From: Bacteroidales bacterium
Lineage (GTDB): Bacteria; Bacteroidota; Bacteroidia; Bacteroidales; UBA932
NCBI GenBank assembly: GCA_016295245.1
Contig: JAEDLO010000039.1
Location: 1-14,981 of the forward strand
DNA: 14,981 nt
Direction: 5' to 3'
In this document: piece after piece, positions 14,878 through 14,981 of the stretch
Position numbering within the stretch: the stretch's first letter is position 1
How the letters are laid out: every line of letters begins with the position of its first letter
Program-made: the position numbers and the translations under genes
Notes under the pieces: model-generated
Told to the model about the DNA's origin: nothing
Seen by the model: the letters and a program-made list of their open reading frames with translations, nothing else
The model's database searches: none

Positions 14878-14937
14878 TCACCTGCGCACCCAATGTGCCT
14901 CAGAGGTACTTCTGAGAGGGGTCACCCGCGCAGGTGA
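14878..14937. repeat. 60-base palindromic repeat, copy 2
   Basis: Same unit as copy 1, in direct orientation after a 13-base spacer (period 73). Here the inner stem is perfect: CTCAGA (14899-14904) pairs with TCTGAG (14911-14916) around a six-base loop, inside the 10-base-pair outer stem. The remaining 44 bases to the window end show no third copy, but the array could continue outside a gap of that length. Confidence 0.9.
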
Positions 14938-14981
14938 ATGACAAAACTTCACTGAGGACCCATTAGAGCTATGTCTGGGGC
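14938..14981. other. Window end, no gene seen
   Basis: These last 44 bases follow the second palindromic repeat. I see no start codon with a credible frame, no further repeat copy and no recognisable site. Confidence 0.5.

Noticed and set aside
14728..14937. A 69-codon plus-strand open frame across the palindromic repeats
   Set aside because: Most of it is translated repeat DNA, with the same Pro/Arg/Gly-rich string appearing twice; no domain, promoter or start context supports it.
14805..14937. Reading the paired repeats as a CRISPR array or as integron attC sites
   Set aside because: A 13-base spacer and 60-base repeat do not fit CRISPR, and the attC core sites (RYYYAAC / GTTRRRY) are absent.

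Overview
The window looks like chromosomal DNA of a member of the Bacteroidales, probably a gut or rumen lineage. The signs are -7 promoter boxes of the Bacteroidota type (TAnnTTTG) in both divergent intergenic gaps, start codons that mostly lack Shine-Dalgarno sequences, secreted carbohydrate-active proteins, and a base composition visibly above 50% GC. No rRNA, tRNA, transposase, phage gene or CRISPR array was seen. The genus cannot be fixed from sequence reading alone.

Positions 1-9663 form one long run of minus-strand genes with gaps of 58 bases or less, and several genes overlap. In transcription order they are: an LpxL/HtrB-type lipid A acyltransferase; an M20-family aminoacyl-histidine dipeptidase (PepD); a TIGR02757/DUF2400 protein; a zeta-toxin-like P-loop kinase; TldD; PmbA (TldE); a SlyD-type FKBP prolyl isomerase with a repetitive Cys/His-rich tail; a family 2 glycosyltransferase; TrkA; and the first 30 codons of an acidic protein that runs off the left edge. 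Spacing suggests one or a few transcripts. The functions are mixed (envelope lipid, peptide breakdown, metalloprotease pair, metal-binding chaperone, sugar transfer, potassium uptake).

At 9664-9733 a 70-base divergent promoter region separates this run from a plus-strand proton-dependent oligopeptide transporter (POT family), followed four bases later by a 61-residue membrane protein. A perfect 13-base-pair inverted repeat lies inside that small gene, 27 bases after the transporter stop. Peptide uptake by the transporter and dipeptide hydrolysis by PepD on the other side of the promoter region make a plausible functional link.

From 11614 to 14649 a secreted GH43 glycoside hydrolase with a discoidin-like C-terminal domain (minus strand) and a DUF1593 lipoprotein with a nucleoside-hydrolase-like fold (plus strand) diverge from a 111-base promoter region. 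Both are likely envelope proteins for plant or host polysaccharide use, though no SusC/SusD pair is visible. The last 332 bases have no gene. They hold two 60-base, 57/60-identical palindromic repeats 13 bases apart, the most unexplained structure here. The other observations most worth a second look are the terminator-like hairpin buried in the small gene and the zeta-like kinase locked between DUF2400 and TldD by two 8-base overlaps.
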